The notes: a model not told the origin generated them from the sequence alone. A DNA stretch of 64,000 bases from Martinezella tropici (GCF_003287875.1 NZ_QMKK01000061.1:1-64000), one strand, 5' to 3'. Counted from the stretch's first letter, positions 1 to 9,013 are shown. Made by a program: numbers and translations.

Positions 1-2
1 TC

Positions 3-152
3 CCTTTCGCCAAAACGCTGATCAATAAGGAACCGGCTGCCGTCTCCTGGATGCAGCAGATCAAGCCGCACATGTTCGGCCACCTGCCGAAAGGCACCGA
101 TCGTATCGAGACTGCCCATCAGGCGAAGGTCAATGCCGAGGAGCGAAGCTGA
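3..152 (+). CDS. 3' end of an unrecognised protein (partial)
   Basis: An open frame enters from the left edge and encodes 49 residues before a TGA stop that overlaps the ATG of the next gene (ATGA). The visible tail is basic and hydrophilic, with two Trp/His-containing stretches (SWMQQIKPHMFGHLPKG) and a charged end (NAEERS). I cannot assign a family from this fragment. The 4-nt overlap with the amidohydrolase gene suggests translational coupling and membership of the same operon. Confidence 0.6.
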   Translation, partial: PFAKTLINKEPAAVSWMQQIKPHMFGHLPKGTDRIETAHQAKVNAEERS

Positions 153-2134
153 TGACGACGCGTCGATCCTTTCTTGGAGGCGCATCGAGCCTGGCGTTCT
201 CGAACCTCTTCTCCCCGGCAAACGCCGCCGATCCCAACCCGACCGGAGTAGACACCATGCATCCCGACCTGATCCTCCACAATGGCCGCGTGACGACCCT
301 TGACCGAACCAATCCGAATGCGACGGCGATCGCCATCAAGGACGGGCTGTTTCTGGAAGTCGGATCCGACAGCGAGATCATGGCGCTGGCTGGTTCTGGC
401 ACTAGGATCGTCGACCTCAAGGGCAAGCGTGTTCTGCCCGGCCTGATCGACAACCATACCCATGTCGTCCGCGGTGGTCTGAACTACAACATGGAACTGC
501 GCTGGGATGGCGTGCGCTCGCTCGCCGATGCGATGGACATGCTGAAGCGCCAGGTGGCGATCACGCCCGCACCGCAGTGGGTGCGCGTCGTCGGCGGCTT
601 CACCGAGCACCAGTTTGCGGAAAAGCGCCTGCCGACCATCGAGGAGATCAACGCTGTCGCGCCCGACACGCCGGTCTTCCTGCTGCATGTTTATGACCGC
701 GCCCTGTTGAACGGCGCCGCTCTCCGCGCCGTCGGCTATACCCGTGACACACCGAACCCGCCCGGCGGCGAGATCACCCGCGATGCCAACGGCAACCCGA
801 CGGGCATGCTGCTGGCCAAGCCCAATGCCGGCATCCTCTATTCGACACTTGCCAAGGGTCCGAAGCTGCCCTTCGACTACCAGGTCAACTCCACCCGTCA
901 TTTCATGCGGGAATTGAACCGCCTCGGCGTCACCGGCGTCATCGATGCCGGCGGCGGCTTCCAGAACTATCCGGACGATTACGCCGTCATCCAGAAGCTG
1001 TCCGACGAGAACCAGATGACGGTGCGCCTCGCCTACAACCTCTTCACCCAGAAGCCGAAGGAAGAGAAGCAGGACTTCCTGAACTGGACCGCTTCGGTCA
1101 AATACAAGCAGGGCAACGATTACTTCCGCCACAACGGTGCGGGCGAGATGCTGGTGTTCTCCGCCGCGGACTTCGAGGATTTCCGCCAGCCCCGTCCGGA
1201 GATGGCTCCGGAAATGGAGGGCGAGCTGGAAGAGGTCGTGCGCGTTCTGGCAGAAAACCGCTGGCCTTGGCGTCTGCACGCCACCTATGACGAGACGATC
1301 TCGCGTGCGCTCGACGTGTTCGAGAAGGTCAACAAGGATATCCCGCTCGAAGGACTGAACTGGTTCTTCGACCATGCCGAAACCATCTCGGACCGCTCGA
1401 TCGACCGCATCGCGGCCCTCGGCGGCGGCATCGCCACGCAGCACCGCATGGCCTACCAGGGCGAATACTTCGTGGAGCGGTACGGTCACGGCGTGGCCGA
1501 GGCTACGCCGCCGATCGCCCGCATGCTCGACAAGGGCGTCAACGTCTCGGCCGGCACAGACGCCACCCGCGTTGCTTCCTACAATCCGTGGGTCTCGCTG
1601 TCGTGGATGGTGACTGGCAAGACGGTCGGCGGCATGCAGCTCTACCCGCGCGCCAACTGCCTCGACCGCGAGACGGCGCTGCGCATGTGGACCGAGAAGG
1701 TCACCTGGTTCTCCAACGAGGAAGGCAAGAAGGGCCGCATCGAGAAGGGCCAGTTCGCCGACCTCGTGGTGCCGGACAAGGACTTCTTCTCCTGCGCCGA
1801 GGACGAGATCTCCTTCCTCGTCTCGGAGCTGACCATGGTCGGCGGCAAGATCGTCTATGGAGCAGGCGACTTCAAGACGCTCGACGAGAACGACATCCCG
1901 CCCGCCATGCCGGACTGGTCTCCTGTCCGCAGCTTCGGCGGCTACGCGGCCTGGGGCGAACCGGAAGGCGCGGGTGCCCGTTCGCTGCGCCGAACCGCCA
2001 TCTCCACATGCGGATGTGCCACCGATTGCGGCGTGCATGGCCACGATCATGCTGGTGCCTGGACCTCGAAGCTTCCGGTCGCCGACCTCAAGGGCTTCTT
2101 CAGTGCGCTCGGCTGCTCGTGCTGGGCAGTCTGA
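152..2134 (+). CDS. Tat-exported amidohydrolase family protein (YtcJ-like)
   Basis: The 660-residue product belongs to the amidohydrolase_3/YtcJ group, metal-dependent hydrolases of the TIM-barrel amidohydrolase superfamily. The N-terminus (TRRSFLGGASSLAF, cleavage near ANA) is a twin-arginine signal, so the enzyme is probably folded in the cytoplasm and exported to the periplasm. The first beta-strand metal motif is visible as NHTHV (His102, His104). A later HATYD stretch, an FDHAE stretch and SAGTDAT fit the remaining metal/catalytic positions. An unusual Cys/His-rich tail (CGCATDCG followed by HGHDH) near residue 630 could bind metal. The substrate is unknown. The start overlaps the upstream gene, and DoxX, VOC and porin genes follow. 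An internal ATG after the signal (around 257) would give a cytoplasmic form. Confidence 0.88.
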   Translation: MTTRRSFLGGASSLAFSNLFSPANAADPNPTGVDTMHPDLILHNGRVTTLDRTNPNATAIAIKDGLFLEVGSDSEIMALAGSGTRIVDLKGKRVLPGLIDNHTHVVRGGLNYNMELRWDGVRSLADAMDMLKRQVAITPAPQWVRVVGGFTEHQFAEKRLPTIEEINAVAPDTPVFLLHVYDRALLNGAALRAVGYTRDTPNPPGGEITRDANGNPTGMLLAKPNAGILYSTLAKGPKLPFDYQVNSTRHFMRELNRLGVTGVIDAGGGFQNYPDDYAVIQKLSDENQMTVRLAYNLFTQKPKEEKQDFLNWTASVKYKQGNDYFRHNGAGEMLVFSAADFEDFRQPRPEMAPEMEGELEEVVRVLAENRWPWRLHATYDETISRALDVFEKVNKDIPLEGLNWFFDHAETISDRSIDRIAALGGGIATQHRMAYQGEYFVERYGHGVAEATPPIARMLDKGVNVSAGTDATRVASYNPWVSLSWMVTGKTVGGMQLYPRANCLDRETALRMWTEKVTWFSNEEGKKGRIEKGQFADLVVPDKDFFSCAEDEISFLVSELTMVGGKIVYGAGDFKTLDENDIPPAMPDWSPVRSFGGYAAWGEPEGAGARSLRRTAISTCGCATDCGVHGHDHAGAWTSKLPVADLKGFFSALGCSCWAV

Positions 2135-2147
2135 CCAGCCTCCAGCC

Positions 2148-2169
2148 CGGGCGGCCACACCGCCGCCCG
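2148..2169 (+). terminator. Stem-loop after the amidohydrolase gene
   Basis: An 8-bp GC stem (CGGGCGGC / GCCGCCCG) with a 6-nt loop lies 13 nt after the amidohydrolase stop. There is no T-run, so it may be an mRNA-stabilising or attenuating hairpin rather than a strong terminator. Confidence 0.4.
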
Positions 2170-2296
2170 AGCGTCACCTCATCATTGCCAAATCCGCAAT
2201 TAAATCGAAACTATTGCTGCAATTGTTGGCGTGGCGGTTACCAGCCAATATCGCTCCATCAAAAGCGGCCTCGACGGCGAACATGCAGGAGCTGAA

Positions 2297-2752
2297 ATGA
2301 CCTTTCAATCTCATATGTCCAACCCAGTCCGGAGCAGTCTGGCACGCGCCGTCGGCTCTCCGGTCATCCGGACGGTATCACTGTTGGCTCTTTGCGCAGC
2401 CTATGTCCAAGGTCCGCTCACCAAAATCTTCGACTTCAACGGTGCCCTGGCCGAGATGGATCATTTCGGTCTCCATCCCGCCACCTTCTTCGCAGTGGCC
2501 GTCATCGTCTTCGAACTTGCCGCTTCGTCCATGGTGATCTCAGGCTTCCTGCGTTGGGCAGGTGCCCTGGCGCTCGCTGGCTTTACGCTTCTTGCAACCT
2601 TCATCGCGCTCCGCTTCTGGGAAATGGCGCCCGGCATCGACCGCATGATGGCGACCAACGCCTTCTTCGAACATCTCGGTCTCGCCGGCGGCTTTTTGCT
2701 CGTCGCCTGGCTAGATCTCTCCCATCCATCTCAATCCCATCTCGAACGCTGA
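2297..2752 (+). CDS. DoxX family membrane protein
   Basis: The 151-residue product has four hydrophobic segments and the DoxX-type pattern (AAYVQGPLTKIFDFNGALAE, then GLHPATFF). DoxX proteins are small inner-membrane proteins linked to quinone/redox or thiol-stress functions; their exact reaction is often unknown. The start at 2297 was chosen because AGGAGC precedes it at good spacing; an in-frame ATG at 2231 lacks such a site and adds 22 unlikely residues. It lies 10 nt upstream of the VOC gene and is probably co-transcribed with it. Confidence 0.82.
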   Translation: MTFQSHMSNPVRSSLARAVGSPVIRTVSLLALCAAYVQGPLTKIFDFNGALAEMDHFGLHPATFFAVAVIVFELAASSMVISGFLRWAGALALAGFTLLATFIALRFWEMAPGIDRMMATNAFFEHLGLAGGFLLVAWLDLSHPSQSHLER

Positions 2753-2762
2753 GGCTTAAGAC

Positions 2763-3662
2763 GTGATCTCACGACCGCTCCCAATACTAGCTTTTCTTCT
2801 TGCCCTTACTGCGCTGCCGGCCGCACCCGCGCTGGCCCGCAATGCCTATCCGCAGGTCGGTGTCGGCGCTCAATATGACACCACGCATGTTTACGTGGCG
2901 CCGGACAAGGTCGACGCCTTCACCCAGAGCTTCCTTGCGACTTTCGGTGGGGCAAGTACGAAGCAGGTCGTTGCCACGGTGACGCCGACCCCGAGCAGCA
3001 CGACGTCGCAACTCCTGCAGACTCCCGTCGGCACCGTGTCGCTGTTCGGCTTCAAGACGCCGATTCCCTATCCCTTCGGCGCCGAGCGCACCGGCTATCT
3101 CGTTACCGATATGGACAAGGCCGTTGCCGCTGCCCGTGCCGCCGGCGCCAGCGTGACCGTGTCGCCATTCCCCGATCCCATCGGCCGCGACGCCGTCATC
3201 CAGTGGCCGGGCGGCGTCAACATGCAGATCTACTGGCACACGACCAAGCCGAACTATGCGGCCTTCGAAACCGTGCCGGACAACCGCGTCTATGTGTCGG
3301 CAGATGCCGTCTCTGCCTTTGTCAGGGGTTTCCTCGCCTTCTCGAAGGGCAAGGTTGTCTCCGACGATAAAAAGGCACCCGGCGTCGAGATCGGCCGTCC
3401 CGACGATACGTTCCGCCGCGTCCGCATCGAATCCGTGTACGGCAGGATGACCGTGCTCGTCACCGACGGACATCTGCCCTTTCCTTATGGCCATGAGATG
3501 ACGGGCTACGAAGTCCCGGATCTTGCCGCGACCCTGCAGAAGGCCAAGGACAGCGGCGCAAAGATTCTCGTCGACCCCTATCAGTCGAGTGGCCGCCGGG
3601 CCGCCATGGTGGAATTCCCCGGCGGGTATGTGGCGGAAATTCATGCCATCACGAAGCCCTGA
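2763..3662 (+). CDS. Exported tandem VOC-domain (glyoxalase-like) protein
   Basis: The 299-residue product starts at GTG and has a classical signal peptide (ISRPLPILAFLLALTALPAAPALA). Two vicinal-oxygen-chelate modules follow (about residues 30-160 and 170-295), each beginning with an HVYV/RVYV strand and ending in a glycine-rich FPGG/WPGG strand. The glyoxalase/bleomycin-resistance/dioxygenase superfamily is normally cytoplasmic, so secretion is notable. The family binds metal and small substrates, but function here is unknown. Its neighbours are DoxX, a porin and two hydrolases with export signals, which points to a shared periplasmic pathway. Confidence 0.83.
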   Translation: MISRPLPILAFLLALTALPAAPALARNAYPQVGVGAQYDTTHVYVAPDKVDAFTQSFLATFGGASTKQVVATVTPTPSSTTSQLLQTPVGTVSLFGFKTPIPYPFGAERTGYLVTDMDKAVAAARAAGASVTVSPFPDPIGRDAVIQWPGGVNMQIYWHTTKPNYAAFETVPDNRVYVSADAVSAFVRGFLAFSKGKVVSDDKKAPGVEIGRPDDTFRRVRIESVYGRMTVLVTDGHLPFPYGHEMTGYEVPDLAATLQKAKDSGAKILVDPYQSSGRRAAMVEFPGGYVAEIHAITKP

Positions 3663-3672
3663 TGACAGCGCA

Positions 3673-3694
3673 GCGGCCGCGCAGACGCGGCCGC
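3673..3694 (+). terminator. GC-rich stem-loop between VOC and porin genes
   Basis: A perfect 9-bp stem (GCGGCCGCG / CGCGGCCGC) with the loop CAGA begins 11 nt after the VOC stop and ends 23 nt before the porin start. No T-run follows. It could tune porin expression relative to the upstream genes. Confidence 0.45.
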
Positions 3695-3717
3695 CCTGCC
3701 TTTGAGGGAGTATAAAG

Positions 3718-5118
3718 ATGATTGAACGCCACTTACTTTCGGCCGCCGCCTTGCTGGCCTTGTCAGCGACGGCGGCAATTGCTGCTGACGAGGCAAAAGC
3801 CGTCAAGCGGCCCGCGATCAAGAGCAACCGCTGGCAAGAGGATTGGTCCGTCCTGGCGGATCCTGCACTCAGGACGCAGCCGCTCGACAGCCTGAAATAT
3901 CTGCCGTTTTCGCCTGGTGATCCGGGAACCTACATATCGTTCGGCGCGAATTTGCGAGAACGGTTCGAGACAAACAACGCCCCAAGTTTCGGAATCGGCG
4001 GTGTCGCGCGTGACAACTATGTGATCGAGCGAGCGCAATTCCACATCGATCTGCACCTCTTCGAGGACTGGCAGGTATTCACGCAGTTCGAAGATGATCG
4101 CGCATTCGGAAAAAGCTCGATCGGCCCGGCGGATGCCGACAAAGTGGATCTGCGGCTTGCATTCGTCTCCTATTCACACGATTTCGATGCCGGGACCTTC
4201 AAGGCCCGAGTCGGCCGGCAGGATTTTGCTTTCGACCTGCAGCGCTTCGTTTCCTCGCGCGACGGGCCGAACGTTCGGCAATCCTTCGACGCTGTCTGGG
4301 CGGATTGGGAGACGGGGCCGTGGCGTTTCATCGGCTTCGTCAGCCAGCCAGTCCAATATCGAAACGACAAGGCCTTCGACGACACATCGAACGGCGACTT
4401 CCGCTTCAGCACGTTGCGCGTGGAACGGCAGGTCCTGGGAACCAATGAGCTCTCCGCTTACTATTCGCTCTATCAGAAGCGCAACGCACATTACCTGGAT
4501 GGATCCGGAGACGAAGACCGGCACATATTCGACACCCGGTTCGCCGGCAGTTCGAACGGTCTCGATTGGGATCTCGAGGGGATGGGGCAGGTGGGTTCCG
4601 TCGGCGATAAGGATATTCGAGCCTGGGCGATCGGCGCGCGTGGGGGGTACACCTTCGAGGATGCATCCTGGACGCCGCGGCTGGGTCTGCAGTTCGATAT
4701 GGCCTCAGGGGATCGCCATCCCGGCGATGGTACTGTCGGCACCTTCAATCCTCTTTTCCCGAACGGCTATTATTTCGCGCTCGCCGGCTACACCGGCTAT
4801 ACAAACCTCATTCACCTCAAGCCCTCAATAACGGTGAAACCGACGGACAATATGACGCTGATGGCGGCAGTTGGTCTTCAATGGCGGCAAACCACGGCAG
4901 ATGCGATCTATGTGCAGCCCAACCAGCCTCTGGCAGGAACGGCGGGCCGTGGCGGCGCCTGGACCGGAGCTTATGGGCAGATCAGGCTCGACTATGCCTT
5001 CAATGCAAATCTGACAGGCGCCATCGAGGCGGTGCACTACGAGATCGGCGATGCCATCCGCAAAGCCGGCGGTCACGATGGCAATTATCTGGGCGTTCAA
5101 CTGACTTTCGCCTGGTGA
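3718..5118 (+). CDS. Outer-membrane porin, alginate-export family
   Basis: The 466-residue product has a signal peptide (cleavage near AIAA, residue 22). The mature part is rich in alternating amphipathic beta-strands with aromatic girdles and ends in a C-terminal Phe-x-Trp, all typical of an outer-membrane barrel. The YISFGANLRERFE opening and the regular 'RVGRQDFAFDLQR' type strands match the alginate_export (AlgE-like) family. It probably brings the pathway's anionic or aromatic substrate into the periplasm. GAGGGAG precedes the ATG. It follows the exported VOC gene by 55 nt. Confidence 0.82.
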   Translation: MIERHLLSAAALLALSATAAIAADEAKAVKRPAIKSNRWQEDWSVLADPALRTQPLDSLKYLPFSPGDPGTYISFGANLRERFETNNAPSFGIGGVARDNYVIERAQFHIDLHLFEDWQVFTQFEDDRAFGKSSIGPADADKVDLRLAFVSYSHDFDAGTFKARVGRQDFAFDLQRFVSSRDGPNVRQSFDAVWADWETGPWRFIGFVSQPVQYRNDKAFDDTSNGDFRFSTLRVERQVLGTNELSAYYSLYQKRNAHYLDGSGDEDRHIFDTRFAGSSNGLDWDLEGMGQVGSVGDKDIRAWAIGARGGYTFEDASWTPRLGLQFDMASGDRHPGDGTVGTFNPLFPNGYYFALAGYTGYTNLIHLKPSITVKPTDNMTLMAAVGLQWRQTTADAIYVQPNQPLAGTAGRGGAWTGAYGQIRLDYAFNANLTGAIEAVHYEIGDAIRKAGGHDGNYLGVQLTFAW

Positions 5119-5247
5119 TCGAATTTCAAGCGATCCCATTCGCCGGCCTGCGGCGACCCGAGCTTTGTCCAAATGGGACAAGTATCGGACAAGAGGCAGC
5201 AGCGCTCACAGGCTATGCAATCGAAGTCCACTCCAAAGGTTACCAAG

Positions 5248-6228
5248 ATGTCTGACAATCCGATCGAGATAATGTTTTCCCGCAGGCAAACATTGCTGGC
5301 CGGCGCAACCCTTTCCGCCGCCATAGCCATGCCATCTCTTGCCTTTTCCGCTGCCACCCCCACAAGAATTGAAGGAATATCTCCAATGACCACCGGCTTC
5401 GTCGAAACCAAGGACGGCGTACAGATCTTTTACAAGGATTGGGGTCCGAAGGACGCCCAGCCGATCGTTTTCCATCACGGCTGGCCGCTGTCTTCGGACG
5501 ACTGGGACACCCAGATGCTGTTCTTCGTTCAGCACGGTTATCGCGTCGTCGCCCATGACCGCCGCGGTCACGGCCGCTCCTCGCAGGTCAGCGGCGGTCA
5601 CGACATGGATCACTACGCAGCTGACGCATCCGCAGTCGCCGAACATCTGAATCTGAGGAACGCCGTCCACATCGGCCACTCGACAGGCGGCGGCGAAGTC
5701 GCCCGTTATGTCGCCAAGTTCGGTCAGCCACAGGGCCGTGTCGCCAAAGCCGTGCTGGTCAGCGCCGTTCCACCGCTGATGCTGAAGACCGAAACCAATC
5801 CGGGTGGCCTGCCCATGGAAGTCTTCGACGGCATCCGCAAGGCCGTGGCCGAAAACCGTGCTCAGCTCTTCCTCGACTTCCCCGCCGGGCCGTTCTACGG
5901 CTTCAACCGCGAGGGCGCGACCGTTTACCAGGGCGTGATCCAGAATTGGTGGCGCCAGGGCATGATGGGCGGCGCAAAAGCCCATTACGACGGCATCAAG
6001 GCTTTCTCCGAAACCGATCAGACCGAGGATCTCAAGAAGATCACCGTTCCGACCCTCGTCATGCATGGTGACGATGATCAGGTCGTTCCGATCGCCGATT
6101 CCGCCGAACTTTCCGTCAAGCTGCTCAAGAACGGCACGCTGAAGGTTTACAAGGGCTACCCCCATGGCATGCTGACGACGCATGCCGACGTCATCAATCC
6201 GGACCTGCTCGCCTTCATCAAGGCCTGA
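5248..6228 (+). CDS. Tat-type alpha/beta hydrolase (chloroperoxidase/esterase-like)
   Basis: The 326-residue product carries an N-terminal SRRQTLLAGATLSAA twin-arginine signal followed by a complete alpha/beta hydrolase of the cofactor-free haloperoxidase/esterase group. The oxyanion HHGWP, nucleophile elbow GHSTGGG (Ser145), HGDDD acid and C-terminal YPHGM histidine are all present. The catalytic domain begins with MTTGFVETKDG at 5386, where cytoplasmic relatives usually start, with a GGAA-like site before it. The gene may therefore have gained its signal secondarily or use two starts. The start at 5248 follows AAAGG; the farther ATG at 5173 is less likely. It ends the exported-enzyme run. 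Confidence 0.85.
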   Translation: MSDNPIEIMFSRRQTLLAGATLSAAIAMPSLAFSAATPTRIEGISPMTTGFVETKDGVQIFYKDWGPKDAQPIVFHHGWPLSSDDWDTQMLFFVQHGYRVVAHDRRGHGRSSQVSGGHDMDHYAADASAVAEHLNLRNAVHIGHSTGGGEVARYVAKFGQPQGRVAKAVLVSAVPPLMLKTETNPGGLPMEVFDGIRKAVAENRAQLFLDFPAGPFYGFNREGATVYQGVIQNWWRQGMMGGAKAHYDGIKAFSETDQTEDLKKITVPTLVMHGDDDQVVPIADSAELSVKLLKNGTLKVYKGYPHGMLTTHADVINPDLLAFIKA

Positions 6229-6241
6229 CGAACACGATCCG

Positions 6242-6275
6242 GGCCTGCCGCTGAGCTCGAGTGCAGCGGCAGGCC
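6242..6275 (+). terminator. Perfect 12-bp stem-loop after the hydrolase
   Basis: GGCCTGCCGCTG pairs perfectly with CAGCGGCAGGCC across a 10-nt loop, 13 nt after the hydrolase stop. No T-run follows. It probably marks the 3' end of the exported-enzyme operon. Confidence 0.6.
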
Positions 6276-6338
6276 GCCCATTAAAGCAGTGCCCGGAGTG
6301 CCGGAGCACTTTACCGAGATATCCAGGATGCTCCGCCA

Positions 6339-7019
6339 ATGAAAGCTGTTCCGCTTCCTCTCCTCCTCAGCTTCAACGGAGGATATGTCGATACTGTCGG
6401 CTTCCTGGCGTTGGGCGGGCTGTTTACCGCCCATGTGACCGGCAACTTCGTGACCTTGGGCGCATCATTAGCCTTGGGTACGGGAGGCACCCTGTCCAAG
6501 CTCCTCGCACTTCCGGTTTTCTGCGCCGTCGTCTTCGCCTCTCGTATCGTCGGGCTGGCGCTGAAGCGAGGCGGTCGACCGGTCCTGCGTCCTCTTCTCG
6601 TCGTCAAGCTTGTGCTGCTTATCGTTGCTGCCGCGATCGCCTTGGCATACGGTCCCTTCGGCGATCCGAACAGTCCGACCGCCTTTGCAATCGGCATGAT
6701 CCTTGTTGCCGCCATGGCAGTGCAGAACGGCATTCACCGCGTTCATCTGGCGAAGTCTCCTCCGTCGACCCTGATGACCGGAACGACGACCCAGATCATG
6801 CTCGATCTTGCCGATATCGCCATGGGCGGCCGTTCGGAGAGCACCGCCGCAGCCTACTCGCGTCTGAAGCGGATGGTGCTCGCCGTTATCGCCTTCGCAC
6901 TGGGCTGTGCTATTGGGGCGCTGGCATTCATTTTCTCGCCCGTCTGGAGTTTTGCCGTCCCTGCCGTCCTGGCTGCCCTGGCACTCTTTGCGCATGTTGA
7001 AACGCCCGAAGGCGATTGA
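6339..7019 (+). CDS. DUF1275 (YoaK-like) membrane protein
   Basis: The 226-residue product has about six hydrophobic segments and the DUF1275 hallmarks: an early SFNGGYVDTVGFLAL motif, FTAHVTGNF, and the central AMAVQNG followed by TGTTTQ. The family is widespread and integral to the inner membrane, but its function is not established. The start is supported by an early Met; the upstream 110 nt contain the hairpin that closes the previous operon, so it is probably transcribed alone. Confidence 0.85.
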   Translation: MKAVPLPLLLSFNGGYVDTVGFLALGGLFTAHVTGNFVTLGASLALGTGGTLSKLLALPVFCAVVFASRIVGLALKRGGRPVLRPLLVVKLVLLIVAAAIALAYGPFGDPNSPTAFAIGMILVAAMAVQNGIHRVHLAKSPPSTLMTGTTTQIMLDLADIAMGGRSESTAAAYSRLKRMVLAVIAFALGCAIGALAFIFSPVWSFAVPAVLAALALFAHVETPEGD

Positions 7020-7336
7020 TCGGCATGCGCCGCGAAAACGCAACATCTCGAGCCAGCATGTGCGATAGATCTAACAAAGGCCCGCTTAGGACGCTTTCAG
7101 CAATGTCCTGCGATCGCGGATATTCGTCGCCTACGCGGTCGTAGGAAAGCTGCCCATACCTGGAAACATCCAGCCCGAGTGGCCTCAGAGCCTCCAAGTC
7201 GATAAGCTGGAGCGCGCGGTCGACCATAACTTCGAGCTCATGCACACCGTATCCCACCTTCGAGGGAAAGACCGCTTGATCCAGCGATCAGCACTGGTGA
7301 TCACTGGAGGCGCTGGCCTTATCTGGCCATGTTCCG
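7020..7336. other. Intergenic region, convergent, no gene seen
   Basis: These 317 nt lie between the convergent DUF1275 and MscS genes. Short frames exist on both strands but none has a recognisable domain or a good ribosome site. No strong terminator was found by eye. The plus strand reads open for about 80 codons without any family I can name and may be decayed coding DNA. Confidence 0.4.
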
Positions 7337-8833
7337 TCAGGCCACCGGCGAATGCGGCAACTGGAAGAGATGACGGATGCGGCTGGTCAATGTCTGCGCG
7401 TGCAGCAATGGCGTGCTGCCTTCCCCATGCAGGCGTCTTTCCTGCTCGAGGCGGCCAGCGAGCGTTGCGCCGATGTCTTCAGCAAGAGCCGGGCGTTGCC
7501 GCAAGATCTCGCAAAGCTGATCACGTCCGATCTCGCAGGCAACGACCGGCGTCAACGCGATGATGCGGCCGGGTTCTTCCGCGCCGATCAAGAGACCACG
7601 CTCGCCGAAGAAATCACCAGGCGATAGCCGATTGAGCTCTAAGTCTCGACCATTTTCGTGGCGAACGACATTCACGACGCCGCTTTCGACAAGCGTCAAC
7701 GCCTGCGCGTGTTCTCCCTGCGGAATGATCTCTGTCCCTCTGGCGTAAGTTCGGCGGGTCGCAGATTTGGAAAGCGTCTCACGCTCTATTTCGGTGAGGG
7801 CGGAAAAGAGCGGCAGCATCGCCATGAGCCGCAATGCCTTCTCAGACCCTTCCTCCGAACCGATCGTCGACTCTGCTGCGGGCGCCGCGCTGAATACGAT
7901 ACTACTTGCGAGCGGAATTCCAGCCGCCAGCGCATGCCGGTATACCAGATCGTAGATCTCGTTTTTCGCTGCCGTCGTCTCGGATATGTCGCGGATTCGG
8001 AAAGCAAGCTCGAATTCGATGACCTCCTTGGTGAGGCTGATGATCGAGACCAAGGGATCCGGAATGCGCATCATATGATTGCTTCCCAGCGTGACCGTCT
8101 CGAGCAACCTCGCCATTGTCGCAGGCGTCCGGGTCGGGGCGAGTTTGATCGACATGGTAATGCCGTGGGTCTCGTCGGGACTGTTGAGGTTGACCAATTG
8201 TGACTTGGCGAGTGCGCTGTTGGGAACGACGACAAGATCGTTCGTCGCGTTGGATAGATGTGTCGCGCGCCAGTTGGTCTCGATGACGCGACCCTGCACC
8301 CCGCTTTCGAGAATGATCCAGTTTCCGACGCTGTACGAACGGCCCAGATTGAGCGCGATACCGGAAAAGACATCGGAAAGCGTGCTTTGCATCGCAAGAC
8401 CGAGGACGATCGCAAACACGCCGGATGTGGCGATCAGCGTGCCAACCGGCACGCTGAAGACATAGGCTACTACCGAAAGAACGGCCCCGACATAAATGAT
8501 CCCGGCGATCAGGTCCTGGACGAATCGTGCTTCCCGGGGGCGGCGCTCGAAGATCAGGAACAGCCTGACGCAGCTGACGAGCATCATCGCGCCGCCGAGC
8601 CACCAGATTGCTTTTGCGAGGCCGTAAAACAGGCGGTGCCAGAGATCTGATGATGGCGGCGTTTCGGAGTAGGGCGCTACGCCTTTGGCCAGCAGAATAG
8701 CGGTCAACGTGGCAAAAAAAGCGACATCGGTGGCAAAACGGGCAGCCCTGTGCCTCGGCAGCAGCCAATGCGCCGCAGCGAGGACAACCACAAGAAGCAA
8801 GAATTGTATAATGGGATCAAAAAAATATTGCAT
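7337..8833 (-). CDS. Mechanosensitive channel with cyclic-nucleotide-binding domain
   Basis: The 498-residue product has several N-terminal transmembrane helices, an MscS pore/beta domain (SGVFAIVLGLAMQSTLSDVFSG, then NWIILES and VVVPNSALAK) and a C-terminal cNMP-binding domain (about residues 340-470). The phosphate-binding cassette reads FGERGLLIG...GRI, so the Glu and Arg that hold the nucleotide are present. MscS-cNMP fusions form ligand-modulated channels (bCNG type). The start is uncertain: ATG 8833 opens directly into the first membrane helix, whereas a TTG at 8899 adds 22 residues without a ribosome site. It runs convergent to DUF1275 and divergent from the MFS locus. Confidence 0.85.
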   Translation of the reverse strand: MQYFFDPIIQFLLLVVVLAAAHWLLPRHRAARFATDVAFFATLTAILLAKGVAPYSETPPSSDLWHRLFYGLAKAIWWLGGAMMLVSCVRLFLIFERRPREARFVQDLIAGIIYVGAVLSVVAYVFSVPVGTLIATSGVFAIVLGLAMQSTLSDVFSGIALNLGRSYSVGNWIILESGVQGRVIETNWRATHLSNATNDLVVVPNSALAKSQLVNLNSPDETHGITMSIKLAPTRTPATMARLLETVTLGSNHMMRIPDPLVSIISLTKEVIEFELAFRIRDISETTAAKNEIYDLVYRHALAAGIPLASSIVFSAAPAAESTIGSEEGSEKALRLMAMLPLFSALTEIERETLSKSATRRTYARGTEIIPQGEHAQALTLVESGVVNVVRHENGRDLELNRLSPGDFFGERGLLIGAEEPGRIIALTPVVACEIGRDQLCEILRQRPALAEDIGATLAGRLEQERRLHGEGSTPLLHAQTLTSRIRHLFQLPHSPVA

Positions 8834-9013
8834 CGTGTGGCCCGGGAAGCAGCCCGCGATCAATACCCCAATTTCCGAACGGCGTCTTGGCGATTTCAAT
8901 GAATTTTGGCGTTCTATCGTTCAGTAATAATGAACAATGCATAGTCCACGTAGACAATTTCAATCTCAATCGAATTGGCCGACATCTTGTTCATCGAAAC
9001 AGGAGTTCGGCAA

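Noticed and set aside
119..2158. A 679-codon minus-strand open frame across the amidohydrolase gene
   Set aside because: Antisense shadow of a GC-rich gene; its translation has no recognisable domain and the plus strand encodes a clear enzyme.
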